A stretch of DNA of 58,526 nt from contig JACZSK010000008.1 of NCBI GenBank assembly GCA_022574255.1, forward strand, positions 1 to 58,526, read 5' to 3'. This document shows positions 16,743 through 25,168 of this stretch, one piece after another. Below the pieces are notes generated by a model, which saw nothing but the letters and a program-made list of their open reading frames with translations, was not told the origin of the DNA and made no database searches. The DNA comes from Pseudomonadota bacterium (GTDB lineage Bacteria; Pseudomonadota; Alphaproteobacteria; Sphingomonadales; SMXR01). Position numbers and translations under genes: made by a program. Every line of letters starts with the position of its first letter. Position 1 is the first letter of the stretch.

Positions 16743-17735
16743 GTGGAAATGATTTCAGGCATCTCCGAGATTTCCAACCAGAGTGAAACAGAGCGGTCGC
16801 ATCTGGCCGACACGGTTGGCAGATTTTTGACTTTCGAGCCCGATGACCACAGGCGGGAGCCTGTTGAGCATCTGGCGCGCATACTTTCCCGGGATCTGTG
16901 CGCTGATGTGCGCGAGATCCTGGCCCGGGAAATCCGGTCATGCCGCTTTCTGCCCGAGGATCTGGCGGAGACCATCGCCACGGATGTGGAGGATATATCA
17001 ATTCCCTTCCTCGCCGAATGTCCCGGCGTATCGGATCGTCTGCTCGAGCAAATTGCCCGCGATGCCGGCGAAGAAGCGCGCGTCGCCATTGCCGGGCGCG
17101 AAACACTTGCCGAACCGGTTGGCTTCGTCATCTCGGAAGTTGGCGCCGAAGCCTCGGTTGCGCGGCTTGTCGGCAACGAGGGGGCGACAATCTCGGGCCG
17201 CATATGCCTGCGCGTGGCCGAGCGTTTCGATGACGATGCCGCGCTGATGGCCGGGATCGCCAACCGGCCCGACCTGACGCTCAGCATCGTCGATATTCTT
17301 ATCCGGCGGATAACCGAGGCGGCCGGCTCGAACCTGGTCCAGCGCCATGGTCTGGCCGAGGATTACGCGTCTTATGTGGCGGGGCAATCGCGCCGCCGGG
17401 CGCTGCACAAGATTTTTAGTGGCGCTTCCGATGGAGAAGTGGAGGCTTACCTGCGCCGCCTGCACCGCGTTGGCGAACTGTCATCCAATATCATTCTGCA
17501 ATTCCTGGCTGACGGGCAGCAGAGCTTTTTCGAGATTTCCATGGCGGTCAAAGCCAATGTGCCGCGCACCAATATTTCCGCGCTGTTGAACGATGGCGGG
17601 AAATTGGGCTTTGAGAGAATGCTGGAAAAAACAGGTATAGCAGCCGACCTGCATCCACTGATGCGCACCACTTATCAGGAATATCTGCGGCAGCAGGAAC
17701 GTAACGCGCTCCCAGCCGACGCCGTTCTTCACTGA
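16743..17735 (+). CDS. DUF2336 domain-containing protein
   Basis: A 330-residue helical, HEAT-like protein of the DUF2336 family, which is nearly confined to Alphaproteobacteria. Visible features are repeated helical units such as FLTFEPDDHRREPVEHLARIL, ILAREIRSCRFLPEDLAETI and RISEAAGSNLV-like blocks across about residues 20-320. No catalytic motif is seen. GTG at 16743 or ATG at 16749 could be the start. It lies alone between the gamma-carbonic anhydrase and iron-permease genes. Function is unknown; some DUF2336 proteins sit in regulatory contexts. Confidence 0.88.
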   Translation: MEMISGISEISNQSETERSHLADTVGRFLTFEPDDHRREPVEHLARILSRDLCADVREILAREIRSCRFLPEDLAETIATDVEDISIPFLAECPGVSDRLLEQIARDAGEEARVAIAGRETLAEPVGFVISEVGAEASVARLVGNEGATISGRICLRVAERFDDDAALMAGIANRPDLTLSIVDILIRRITEAAGSNLVQRHGLAEDYASYVAGQSRRRALHKIFSGASDGEVEAYLRRLHRVGELSSNIILQFLADGQQSFFEISMAVKANVPRTNISALLNDGGKLGFERMLEKTGIAADLHPLMRTTYQEYLRQQERNALPADAVLH

Positions 17736-17861
17736 TCTCCGCATCCCCTCTTGCTTGCGCGGGCCAGGCGCCACCGGCAATCCGGTGACTATCTGGTGAC
17801 CCTGACCTAAATCTGGGCTAATGCTGCTTCTCTGTTGAGAAAGGGAAGCGGGCAAGGCTCC

Positions 17862-19547
17862 ATGAAACGCCCTTCGGCAATAACCTTGGTAACTTTTCTG
17901 CTGGCCGGGCTGTTCGCCATTCCCGTGGTCACGGTGGTCGCGCATCTCTTCTATCCGGCCACCGATACCTGGGCGCATCTGGTTGATACGGTCCTGGCAT
18001 CATACATTCAGAACAGCCTGTGGCTGATAATTGCGGTTGGTGCGGGCACGCTGGTCATTGGCGCCGGGACGGCCTGGCTGGTCACCATGTGCCGCTTTCC
18101 CCTGCGCGCCGGCTTTGAATGGGCGCTGATCCTGCCGCTGGCCGTGCCGTCCTATGTGATCGCCTACGCATATACCGACTTTTTCCAGTTTGCCGGACCC
18201 TTTCAGCAGGCTATTCGCGAACTGATGGGTTGGGGCATGCAGGAATTCCGGCTGCCCAACATCCGCTCGCTTGGCGGCGCCATGATCGTCTTCACGCTGG
18301 TGCTTTTCCCCTATGTTTATCTGATCGCCCGCACCGCCTTTTTGCAGCAGTCGGTCTCTGTGCTGGAGGTCAGCCGCTCGCTGGGGGCCAGCCCGCGCCA
18401 GGCATTTTTTCGCGTCGCGCTGCCACTGGCACGTCCGGCCCTGGCGGCGGGCGTGGCGCTGGCTCTGATGGAAACGCTGGCGGATTTTGGCGCCGTCTCC
18501 TATTTCGGCGTGCCCACCTTCACCACCGGCATCTACCGCGCCTGGTTCTCAATGGGCGACAAGATTGCCGCCGCACAGCTTTCAACGCTGTTGCTGGTCT
18601 TCGTGGCGCTGCTGCTGTCACTCGAGGCCTGGAGCAGGCGCAAGCGCCGCTATCATCACACCACGGGGCAGTACAGACGCCTGAAGCGGTTTGAGCTCAG
18701 GGGTTGGCGCGCCGGGGCGGCGACGCTGGCCTGCGGGCTGCCGGTATTCCTCGGCTTTGTCCTGCCCGCGCTCATCCTGGCCAACCTGGCGATCGGCGCC
18801 GGCGACGGGCAGATCACGGCGCGCTATCTGGGGCTGGTGCGCAACACGCTGACCCTGGGGCTGCTGACAGCGGCGCTGGCGGTGCCGGTCGCTTTGCTGG
18901 TTGCCTATGCCATGCGGCGGCGCGGGGGATTGGCGATTACGGCGGCCGGGCGCATTGCCGGGCTGGGCTATGCCATTCCCGGCTCGATCATCGCCGTTGG
19001 CGTGCTCATCCCCTTTGCCGCCTTCGACAATATGCTCGACGGCCTGGCCCGCCAATGGTTTGGCATCTCCACCGGCCTGCTGCTGACCGGCAGCATCCTG
19101 GCCCTGGTATTCGCCTATCTGGTGCGCTTCCTCTCGGTGGCCCTGCAGACCACGGAAGCGGGCCTGCAGAAAATTACCCCCAGCATGGATGCCGCCGCTG
19201 CGACATTGGGCGCCGGTCCGGGGCGCACGCTGCTGCGGGTGCATGCGCCGCTCCTCAAAGGCAGCCTGCTGACCGCCTATCTGCTGGTGCTGGTGGATGT
19301 GATGAAGGAACTTCCGGCAACGCTGATCATGCGCCCATTCAATTTCGACACGCTGGCTGTGCAGGCGCATAATCTGGCCTCGGACGAACGCCTGGCGGAA
19401 GCGGCGCTGCCGGCGCTGACCATCGTTCTGGTCGGGCTTGTTCCGGTCATCCTGTTATCGCGGATCGTGGCCCGCTCGCGGCCCGGCGAGGATGCCGCCG
19501 CGCCCGCCGGGGGTGGCACAGAGCGTGTAACAATTGTCACCGGTTGA
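17862..19547 (+). CDS. Fe(III) ABC transporter permease (FbpB/SfuB type)
   Basis: A 561-residue inner-membrane protein with two homologous permease halves, each with the EAA-type loop: EVSRSLGASPRQAFFRVALPL (about residues 165-185) and AAATLGAGPGRTLLRVHAPLL near residue 450. Around 12 membrane helices are apparent. This duplicated form is typical of FbpB/SfuB ferric-iron permeases. ATG 17862 is preferred over upstream TTG because it follows GCAAGG and starts the first helix normally. It is followed by the matching substrate-binding protein. The ATPase gene is not in this window and must lie elsewhere. Confidence 0.92.
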   Translation: MKRPSAITLVTFLLAGLFAIPVVTVVAHLFYPATDTWAHLVDTVLASYIQNSLWLIIAVGAGTLVIGAGTAWLVTMCRFPLRAGFEWALILPLAVPSYVIAYAYTDFFQFAGPFQQAIRELMGWGMQEFRLPNIRSLGGAMIVFTLVLFPYVYLIARTAFLQQSVSVLEVSRSLGASPRQAFFRVALPLARPALAAGVALALMETLADFGAVSYFGVPTFTTGIYRAWFSMGDKIAAAQLSTLLLVFVALLLSLEAWSRRKRRYHHTTGQYRRLKRFELRGWRAGAATLACGLPVFLGFVLPALILANLAIGAGDGQITARYLGLVRNTLTLGLLTAALAVPVALLVAYAMRRRGGLAITAAGRIAGLGYAIPGSIIAVGVLIPFAAFDNMLDGLARQWFGISTGLLLTGSILALVFAYLVRFLSVALQTTEAGLQKITPSMDAAAATLGAGPGRTLLRVHAPLLKGSLLTAYLLVLVDVMKELPATLIMRPFNFDTLAVQAHNLASDERLAEAALPALTIVLVGLVPVILLSRIVARSRPGEDAAAPAGGGTERVTIVTG

Positions 19548-19717
19548 TCTATCGGCTTGAACGGCAGCCCCCTGCGGTGTATGGGCATGGGCGGGCCTTG
19601 CCCCCGGGGCGGAAAACCGGGTGCGAAAAGAGATATTTGGGTGGTGCCTTGAAGTCGCCCAATTGGCTGGGCAGTCAAGACCCATCCGCAACAAAAACAA
19701 AGTCGCAGGATTGTGAA

Positions 19718-20770
19718 GTGGCAAATTCGTATGTTCGATTGACCTCAATTTTTACCGCCTGTCTGGTGGTAGCCTTGCTTGTGGTGGCGGCTGACAGCGG
19801 CACCGCGCGGGCGCAGGAACAGGTTCTGAACCTCTATTCCTCGCGCCATTACCAGACCGACGACGCGCTTTACGCCGATTTCACACGCCAGACCGGCATT
19901 GTCATCAACCGGCTGGAAGCCGACGGCAGCGCCCTGCTGGAGCGGCTGAAGAACGAAGGTGAGAACAGCCCGGCGGATATTCTGATCACTGTCGATGTGG
20001 GCCGTCTTTGGGCTGCGGAGAGCGCCGGGCTTTTTGGTGCGGTGGATTCTGAAATCCTGAACCAGCGTATCCCCGCGCATCTGCGCCACCCCGACGGATT
20101 GTGGTTCGGCTTTTCCACCCGGGCAAGGGTGATTGTCTATAACCGCGATCTGGTGGACCCGGCCGAGCTGACCCGGTACGAGGACCTGGCCAACCCCAAA
20201 TGGCGGGGCCAGATTTGCATCCGCTCTTCGGGAAATATTTATAACCTGTCTCTGCTGGCCGGCATGATCGCCCATATGGGTGCTGAAGCGGCGGAAGAAT
20301 GGGCGCGCGGTGTGGTCGCGAATTTTGCCCGCGATCCGCAGGGTGGCGATACCGACCAGATCAGGTCGGTGGCCTCGGGCGAATGCAGCATCGGCCTTGC
20401 CAATACCTATTATTACGCCCGCCTGCTGCTTTCAGAAGAGGAACGCGACAAACAGGTGATCGCCAGGACCGGCGTGATTTTTCCCAACCAGGACGACCGG
20501 GGAACCCATGTCAACATCTCGGGCGCCGGGATGATTGCCAGCGCGCCGAACCGCGAGAATGCCGTGCGCTTTCTCGAGTATCTGGCCAGCGACACGGCGC
20601 AGCGCTATTTCGCCGATGGCAACAATGAATATCCCGTCGTCGAGAGCCTCCTTGATTCCCCGGCGCTGGAGCAGATGGGCGCCTTCAAGGCCGACGAGAT
20701 CAACGTCTCGGTTTCCGGTGTCAACCAGGCCGAAGCCCAGCGCGTATTCGACCGCGCCGGCTGGAAGTAG
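19718..20770 (+). CDS. Fe(III) ABC transporter substrate-binding protein (FbpA/FutA type)
   Basis: A 350-residue periplasmic protein. The start is taken as GTG at 19718, which has AGGA seven bases before it and is followed by a hydrophobic signal peptide ending GTARAQ. The mature start LNLYSSRHYQTDDALYADF is typical of iron-binding FutA/FbpA. The iron-ligand tyrosine cluster is seen as ANTYYYARLLL. Other family segments are SPADILITVDVGRLW and FPNQDDRGTHVNISG. It delivers Fe(III) to the permease encoded upstream. The 170-base gap to the permease holds no gene. Confidence 0.93.
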   Translation: MANSYVRLTSIFTACLVVALLVVAADSGTARAQEQVLNLYSSRHYQTDDALYADFTRQTGIVINRLEADGSALLERLKNEGENSPADILITVDVGRLWAAESAGLFGAVDSEILNQRIPAHLRHPDGLWFGFSTRARVIVYNRDLVDPAELTRYEDLANPKWRGQICIRSSGNIYNLSLLAGMIAHMGAEAAEEWARGVVANFARDPQGGDTDQIRSVASGECSIGLANTYYYARLLLSEEERDKQVIARTGVIFPNQDDRGTHVNISGAGMIASAPNRENAVRFLEYLASDTAQRYFADGNNEYPVVESLLDSPALEQMGAFKADEINVSVSGVNQAEAQRVFDRAGWK

Positions 20771-20815
20771 GGAACTCGCGCAGCATATAAGGCACCGTTA
20801 CTCCGGGCCAAAGTG

Positions 20816-20970
20816 CGTCACGCAAGAGGGGCCCGGAGTCTATTGCCCTCTCCGGTGTTTTGGCCTGCAGCGCCAGCGCTTTCAATGGACCCCGGATCAA
20901 GTCCGGGGTGACGAAGGAAGAAAGCCCTCTCCCTTGATGGGAGGGTGCCAGGGCAAAGAAGAGTGAGGGT
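20816..20970. repeat. Intergenic palindromic repeats (two families)
   Basis: At 20816-20914 there is a unit with GTCAC...GTGAC ends and the inner hairpin CCCCGGATCAAGTCCGGGG; a related unit is at 23294-23384. At 20925-20970 is a CCCTCTCCC...GTGAGGGT element whose relative is at 24998-25143. No gene is present between the iron-binding protein and the hydroxyacid dehydrogenase. Such palindromes are widespread in alphaproteobacterial intergenic DNA. Confidence 0.75.
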
Positions 20971-21008
20971 GACGAATGGACAGATATTGCGACCCGCGAA
21001 AACAATAT

Positions 21009-21980
21009 CTAGACCACCGCATCGCCCGGCTCGCCCGTATCCCGGTAGGCGTCCAGGTTTTCTTTAACCCGCAGGCCCATGGCGGCGCGGGTCTCGGTGG
21101 TGGCCGAGCCGATGTGGGGCAGCAGCGTTACGTTCGCCATGTCCGCTAACCCCGGCGCCAGTTGCGGCTCCCGCTCATAAACGTCGAGCCCGGCGCCGCC
21201 CAGATGTCCCGCCTTCAATGCCTCGACCAGCGCCGCCTCGTCGACCAGGGCCCCGCGCCCGGTGTTGATCAGATAGGCGCCCTGTTTCATCAGGCCCAGC
21301 CGGCGGGCGTTCATCAGATGGCGGGTCTCTTCGGTCAGTGCCGGGTGCAGGCTGACAAAATCGGCCTCTGCCAGCAGCGCGTCGATCCCCTCGCACCAGA
21401 TAATGCCCAGTGACGCCTCCAGTTCCGGCTTGCGGCTGCGTGAGGAATAAAGAACGTCCATGTCGAAGGCCCGGGCGCGGCGCGCCACCGCTCTGCCGAT
21501 GCGGCCCATGCCGATGATCCCTAGCGTCTTTCCCGAGACCCGGTGATGCAGGCTCTCGCCGACCGCTGAGCCAGCCCAATCGCCGTTGCGCAGCGCTGTC
21601 TCGCGCTCATGAAAGCCCCTGGCGGCGGCGATCATCAGGCCAATGGTCAGGTCGGCGGTATCGGCGGTCAGCACGTCAGGGGTGTTCGAAACCCGCAGGT
21701 TTTTGGTCCGCGCTGCGCCCAGGTCGATATGATCGACCCCGACGCCGAAGGAGGCAATGATCTTGAGGCTGGCGGGCAGGCGGGCGATAAATTCGGCATC
21801 GATCTTGTCGTAATAGACCGGCGCCAGCGCCCAGGCGCCCTGCAACGCGTCAAACAGGGCTTCGCCGGTCAGGCGATTATCCCCCTCGGGCGCGGTCAGG
21901 TCATAGTCGGCGTCCAGCGCCGCCATCACCGGCCCCGGCCAGTGTGCCGTCAGCACCAGTTTTTTCTTCTCTCCGGGCAT
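21009..21980 (-). CDS. D-isomer-specific 2-hydroxyacid dehydrogenase
   Basis: A 323-residue NAD(P)-dependent dehydrogenase of the GyaR/GhrB type, which reduces glyoxylate or hydroxypyruvate or related 2-oxoacids. The NAD-binding motif is LGIIGMGRIGRAVARRA. Catalytic residues are visible as Arg in INTGRGALVDE, Glu in DVYEREPQL and His in LLPHIGSAT. It faces away from the aminotransferase gene, sharing a promoter region. Specific substrate is not defined by sequence. Confidence 0.92.
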   Translation of the reverse strand: MPGEKKKLVLTAHWPGPVMAALDADYDLTAPEGDNRLTGEALFDALQGAWALAPVYYDKIDAEFIARLPASLKIIASFGVGVDHIDLGAARTKNLRVSNTPDVLTADTADLTIGLMIAAARGFHERETALRNGDWAGSAVGESLHHRVSGKTLGIIGMGRIGRAVARRARAFDMDVLYSSRSRKPELEASLGIIWCEGIDALLAEADFVSLHPALTEETRHLMNARRLGLMKQGAYLINTGRGALVDEAALVEALKAGHLGGAGLDVYEREPQLAPGLADMANVTLLPHIGSATTETRAAMGLRVKENLDAYRDTGEPGDAVV

Positions 21981-22084
21981 CTGTTCGCCGGCGCTCCCTG
22001 TATTCCCGTCAGCGGGTATGGATCATTCCCCCCAATTGGCCTAAATCGAAGCAGTCCGTCAAACTGGAATTAGGGTGCAACCCC

Positions 22085-23233
22085 ATGATCCTGCCTTCGC
22101 AACGCCATCTTTTTTCGCTGCCCCGGGAGCTTTGCTACCTGAATGCCGCCTATATGACACCGCAGCCCAAGGCCGTTGAAGAGGCGGGATTGGCGGCCAC
22201 GTCGCGCCGCGCCCGGCCCTGGCAGCTCAGCGAAAAGGATTTTTTCACCGACGTCGAGCGCGCGCGGGAGCTGTTTGCCCGGCTGATCGGCGCCGCGCCG
22301 GATGATATTGCCATTATTCCCGCCGCCAGCTATGGCATAGCGGTGGCGGCGCGGAACCTGGATATAGCGCCGGGGCAAAAAATTATCGTCCTGCATGAGC
22401 AGTTCCCCTCGCATGTCTATAGCTGGTTGCGGTTGGCGGAAGAGCGCGGCGCGGTCGTCGAGACCGTCATGCCGCCAGCTTCGCCGGGGGAGGGCGGCTG
22501 GACCGAGGCTGTTTTGGCGAAAATAGAGGAATTTGGCGATGCGGTCGCCGCGGTGGCGATACCCAATTATCACTGGGCCAACGGCGCGCCGGTAGACCTG
22601 GTGCGGGTGGGCGCTGCCGCGCGGGCGGTGGGGGCTGCGCTTGTTCTGGATACCAGCCAGTCGATGGGCGCGGCGCCGCTGGATCTCGCCGCCGTTGATC
22701 CCGACTACATGGTGGCGGCGGGGTACAAGTGGCTTTTCTGCCCCTACGGAATATCCTTCCTCTATGTGGCGCCGCGCCACCAGGGCGGTGTGCCGCTGGA
22801 GGAAAACTGGATCAACCGGCTGGGCAGCGGGGATTTCGCCGGTCTTGTCGATTACCAGCCGGAATATCTGCCCGGCGCCCGGCGCTTCGACATGGGCGCG
22901 CGCGCCCTCTTTTCCGGCATGCCGGCGGCGGTGGCGGCGCTGCAACAATTGCTCGACTGGGGCGTTGAAAATATCGCCGAGACCCTGGCCAGCCATAACC
23001 GTGCGCTGGCTGAAATTTTTGCCGAAGCGGGCTATGCCGTGCCTGAAGAGGACGCCCGGGGCCCACATCTGATGGGGGTCACAGCGCCGGGCCCGCTGGA
23101 CGCCGGCTTTACCGCGAGGCTGAAAGAGAAGGGCGTCTCGGTGAGCATTCGTGGCGCTTCCATCCGCGTTGCACCGCACCTCTATAACGACCAAGAAGAC
23201 TTCGCGCGCCTGAAAGCCGCGCTTTCCGGCTGA
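22085..23233 (+). CDS. Class V aminotransferase (PLP)
   Basis: A 382-residue PLP enzyme of the class V / cysteine desulfurase-kynureninase group. The Schiff-base lysine lies in VAAGYKWLFCPYG. The upstream strand VLDTSQSMGAAPLDL gives the PLP-ring aspartate. ATG 22085 is chosen because the protein begins normally there (YLNAAYMTPQPKAV). No catalytic Cys loop typical of desulfurases is visible, so an aminotransferase or lyase is more likely. Its substrate is unknown. Confidence 0.87.
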   Translation: MILPSQRHLFSLPRELCYLNAAYMTPQPKAVEEAGLAATSRRARPWQLSEKDFFTDVERARELFARLIGAAPDDIAIIPAASYGIAVAARNLDIAPGQKIIVLHEQFPSHVYSWLRLAEERGAVVETVMPPASPGEGGWTEAVLAKIEEFGDAVAAVAIPNYHWANGAPVDLVRVGAAARAVGAALVLDTSQSMGAAPLDLAAVDPDYMVAAGYKWLFCPYGISFLYVAPRHQGGVPLEENWINRLGSGDFAGLVDYQPEYLPGARRFDMGARALFSGMPAAVAALQQLLDWGVENIAETLASHNRALAEIFAEAGYAVPEEDARGPHLMGVTAPGPLDAGFTARLKEKGVSVSIRGASIRVAPHLYNDQEDFARLKAALSG

Positions 23234-23293
23234 CCCTCTGTCATGCGCCGATCCTCCTTGCGTAACGCGCCTTGGCGGCGATTCCAGCCTTGC

Positions 23294-23384
23294 TGTCACT
23301 CCGGACTTGATCCGGAGTCTATTGCCTCATCTGGCTGTGCCGGCGTTTTCAATGGACCCCGGCTCGGGGGCCGGGGTGACGAAA
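23294..23384. repeat. Intergenic palindromic repeat unit
   Basis: A 91-bp unit with two hairpins: CTCCGGACTTGATCCGGAG (23299-23317) and CCCCGGCTCGGGGGCCGGGG (about 23357-23376). It shares the stretch CGGAGTCTATTGCC and TTTCAATGGACCCCGG with the unit at 20816-20914. Confidence 0.75.
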
Positions 23385-23405
23385 GTCAGGTTTGATCTTC
23401 ACCGC

Positions 23406-23454
23406 TGTCTCAATTCGGGACGCTGTTTCACTTTGGGACAGGAACCTGTTCCTG
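23406..23454 (+). promoter_or_regulatory. Tandem enhancer-like sites upstream of a sigma-54 promoter
   Basis: Two 17-bp sites, TGTCTCAATTCGGGACG (23406-23422) and TGTTTCACTTTGGGACA (23424-23440), share the form TGTYYCA-N-TTYGGGAC and lie 18 bases apart. They run into a perfect 16-bp palindrome CAGGAACCTGTTCCTG (23439-23454). They sit about 85-120 bases before the -24 element at 23525, the usual distance for sigma-54 activator sites. The activator is not encoded in the window. Confidence 0.6.
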
Positions 23455-23524
23455 AATAGAGCGCTGACCGGCGGTGATCGGCCAAAAGTTCGCTAAGCCA
23501 TTGAAATATAAGGGGCGCCAAAAC

Positions 23525-23540
23525 TGGCATACGTCTTGCA
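23525..23540 (+). promoter_or_regulatory. Sigma-54 (-24/-12) promoter of a probable small RNA
   Basis: TGGCATACGTCTTGCA matches the sigma-54 consensus at every fixed position except C6 (T here), with GG and GC ten bases apart. Transcription would start near 23549-23552. The matching upstream sites at 23406-23440 support it. Confidence 0.75.
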
Positions 23541-23548
23541 GTTCTCAA

Positions 23549-23677
23549 GGTGTCATTCTTCAAGACTTTGCCTGAGGTTAGAGGGATGACAGGTTGTTCC
23601 GAAAACCAGCCTAAGCCGTTGCCTGAACGGCTAGGCACTAAACTTTCGGCGGTCGCATCTGCGGCCGCCGTTTTTTT
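23549..23677 (+). ncRNA. Probable structured sigma-54-dependent small RNA
   Basis: Between the sigma-54 promoter and an intrinsic terminator lies a region of about 129 bases without a convincing gene. It can fold into three stems. A 5' stem pairs TGTCATTCTTC (23551-23561) with GAGGGATGACA (23581-23591), allowing two G-U pairs. A middle stem pairs AGCCGTT (23614-23620) with AACGGCT (23626-23632), extended by CCT/AGG. The last is the terminator stem (23647-23670). A reading frame on the opposite strand exists but lacks any family match. The call as small RNA is inferred from promoter, structure and terminator together. Its targets are unknown. Confidence 0.65.
23647..23677 (+). terminator. Rho-independent terminator of the small RNA
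   Basis: CGGCGGTCGC (23647-23656) pairs with GCGGCCGCCG (23661-23670), with one G-U pair and an ATCT loop, directly followed by seven T. This is a textbook intrinsic terminator, and no protein gene ends just before it on this strand. Confidence 0.88.
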
Positions 23678-23699
23678 GTGCGTGGCGCTTCGAGGCTAT

Positions 23700-23719
23700 T
23701 TATTTTAAGATTAAAATAA
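23700..23719. promoter_or_regulatory. AT-only palindrome upstream of glutaryl-CoA dehydrogenase
   Basis: TTATTTTAA and TTAAAATAA form perfect 9-bp arms around GA. The site lies 87 bases before the GTG start of gcdH, after the small-RNA terminator. It is likely an operator or promoter element for gcdH; the binding protein is unknown. Confidence 0.5.
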
Positions 23720-23805
23720 TTCAGGATTGCATGCCGTTGGTCGAAGGTCTACAGAACGTCCAGCATCTGAAAAGCAAGACAAGAGCGTTCAGGAGGAGAC
23801 ACGGC

Positions 23806-24993
23806 GTGAGCAAATTGACCATCTGGCCCAAGTTTAACTGGGAAGATCCGCTGCTGCTGGAAGACAGCCTGAGCGAAGATGAACGCCTGATCCGTGACAG
23901 CGCCCGCGCTTACGCCCAGGACAAGTTGATGCCGCGCATCCTGGAGGCCAACCGCCACGAGATTTTCGACCGCGAGATCATGACCGAAATGGGCGCGCAG
24001 GGCCTCCTCGGCTCGACCCTGGAGGGCTATGGCTGTGCCGGAGTCTCGTCGGTGGCTTACGGCCTGATCGCGCGCGAGATTGAGCGCGTGGATTCCGCCT
24101 ACCGCTCGGTTATGTCGGTCCAGTCGAGCCTGGTGATGTATCCCATCTATGCCTACGGCACCGAGGAACAGCGGGAGAAATATCTGCCCAAACTGGCGAC
24201 CGGCGAACTGATCGGCTGTTTTGGCCTGACCGAGCCCGATGCCGGGTCTGACCCCGGCTCGATGAAAAGCCGCGCCAAGGCAGTGCAGGGCGGCTTCGTG
24301 CTGAAGGGCGCCAAGATGTGGATCAGCAATTCGCCGATCGCCGACGTATTCGTGGTCTGGGCCAAGGACGATGCCGGCGATATCCGCGGCTATCTGCTGG
24401 AAAAGGGCATGGAGGGGCTGTCGACCCCCAAGATCGAGGGCAAGTTCTCCTTGCGCGCCTCGGTCACCGGCGAAATTGTCATGGATGACGTATTCATCCC
24501 GGAGGAAAATATCCTGCCCGACGCGAAAGGGCTGAAGGGCCCGTTTGGCTGCCTGAACAATGCCCGCTACGGCATTGCCTGGGGGGCGCTGGGCGCGGCG
24601 GAATTCTGCTGGCACGCGGCCCGGCAATATGCCCTCGACCGCATCCAGTTCGGCCGGCCCCTGGCGGCGACGCAACTGGTGCAGAAGAAGCTGGCCGACA
24701 TGCAGACTGAAATCACCATCGGCCTGGCCGCCTGTCTGCAGGCCGGGCGGCTGAAGGACCAGGGCAAGCTGGCCCCGGCGGCGATCTCATTGCTTAAGCG
24801 CAATTCCTGCGGCAAGGCGCTGGATATTGCGCGGCAGGCGCGCGACATCCACGGTGGCAACGGCATTGTCGACGAGTTCCACGTCATCCGCCATATGATG
24901 AACCTGGAAACGGTGAATACCTACGAGGGCACCCACGACGTGCATGCGCTGATCCTGGGCCGCGAGATCACCGGCATCCAGGCTTTTTATTGA
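23806..24993 (+). CDS. gcdH: Glutaryl-CoA dehydrogenase
   Basis: This 395-residue FAD acyl-CoA dehydrogenase converts glutaryl-CoA to crotonyl-CoA in lysine, tryptophan and hydroxylysine breakdown. The catalytic Glu (about 374) lies in [20 protein letters not shown], the hallmark of GcdH. Other motifs are [15 protein letters not shown] and [18 protein letters not shown]. The GTG start at 23806 is set by AGGAGG nine bases before it. It is likely controlled by the AT palindrome upstream; a sigma-54 small RNA ends 128 bases before the start. Confidence 0.94.
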   Translation: MSKLTIWPKFNWEDPLLLEDSLSEDERLIRDSARAYAQDKLMPRILEANRHEIFDREIMTEMGAQGLLGSTLEGYGCAGVSSVAYGLIAREIERVDSAYRSVMSVQSSLVMYPIYAYGTEEQREKYLPKLATGELIGCFGLTEPDAGSDPGSMKSRAKAVQGGFVLKGAKMWISNSPIADVFVVWAKDDAGDIRGYLLEKGMEGLSTPKIEGKFSLRASVTGEIVMDDVFIPEENILPDAKGLKGPFGCLNNARYGIAWGALGAAEFCWHAARQYALDRIQFGRPLAATQLVQKKLADMQTEITIGLAACLQAGRLKDQGKLAPAAISLLKRNSCGKALDIARQARDIHGGNGIVDEFHVIRHMMNLETVNTYEGTHDVHALILGREITGIQAFY

Positions 24994-24997
24994 GGAC

Positions 24998-25143
24998 ACC
25001 CTCACCCTTTTCTTGCCTTGGCACTCTCCCTTGAGGGAGAGGGAGTAACTTCCGAGGCCTGAAGGGCTGTGTCCTCGGATATTTGACCCCCAATCGCCGC
25101 ACCGCTATTCCCTCTCCCTCAAGGGAGAGGGCAGGGTGAGGGT
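24998..25143. repeat. Composite palindromic intergenic element
   Basis: Outer arms ACCCTCACCC (24998-25007) and GGGTGAGGGT (25134-25143) are inverted. Inside, two separate palindromes TCTCCCTTGAGGGAGA and CCCTCTCCCTCAAGGGAGAG occur. The left half matches, in reverse, the element at 20925-20970. No gene is present here. Confidence 0.75.
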
Positions 25144-25168
25144 TGGAAAAGACTTCGCTCAGCTCAGA

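Noticed and set aside
23399-23638. 79-codon minus-strand frame across the sigma-54 region
   Set aside because: It overlaps the promoter, enhancer sites and small RNA; no ribosome site, family match or coding-like composition is seen.
20816-25143. Palindromic repeats as CRISPR or insertion sequences
   Set aside because: No regular spacers, cas genes, transposase or terminal duplication; they fit REP-like intergenic repeats.
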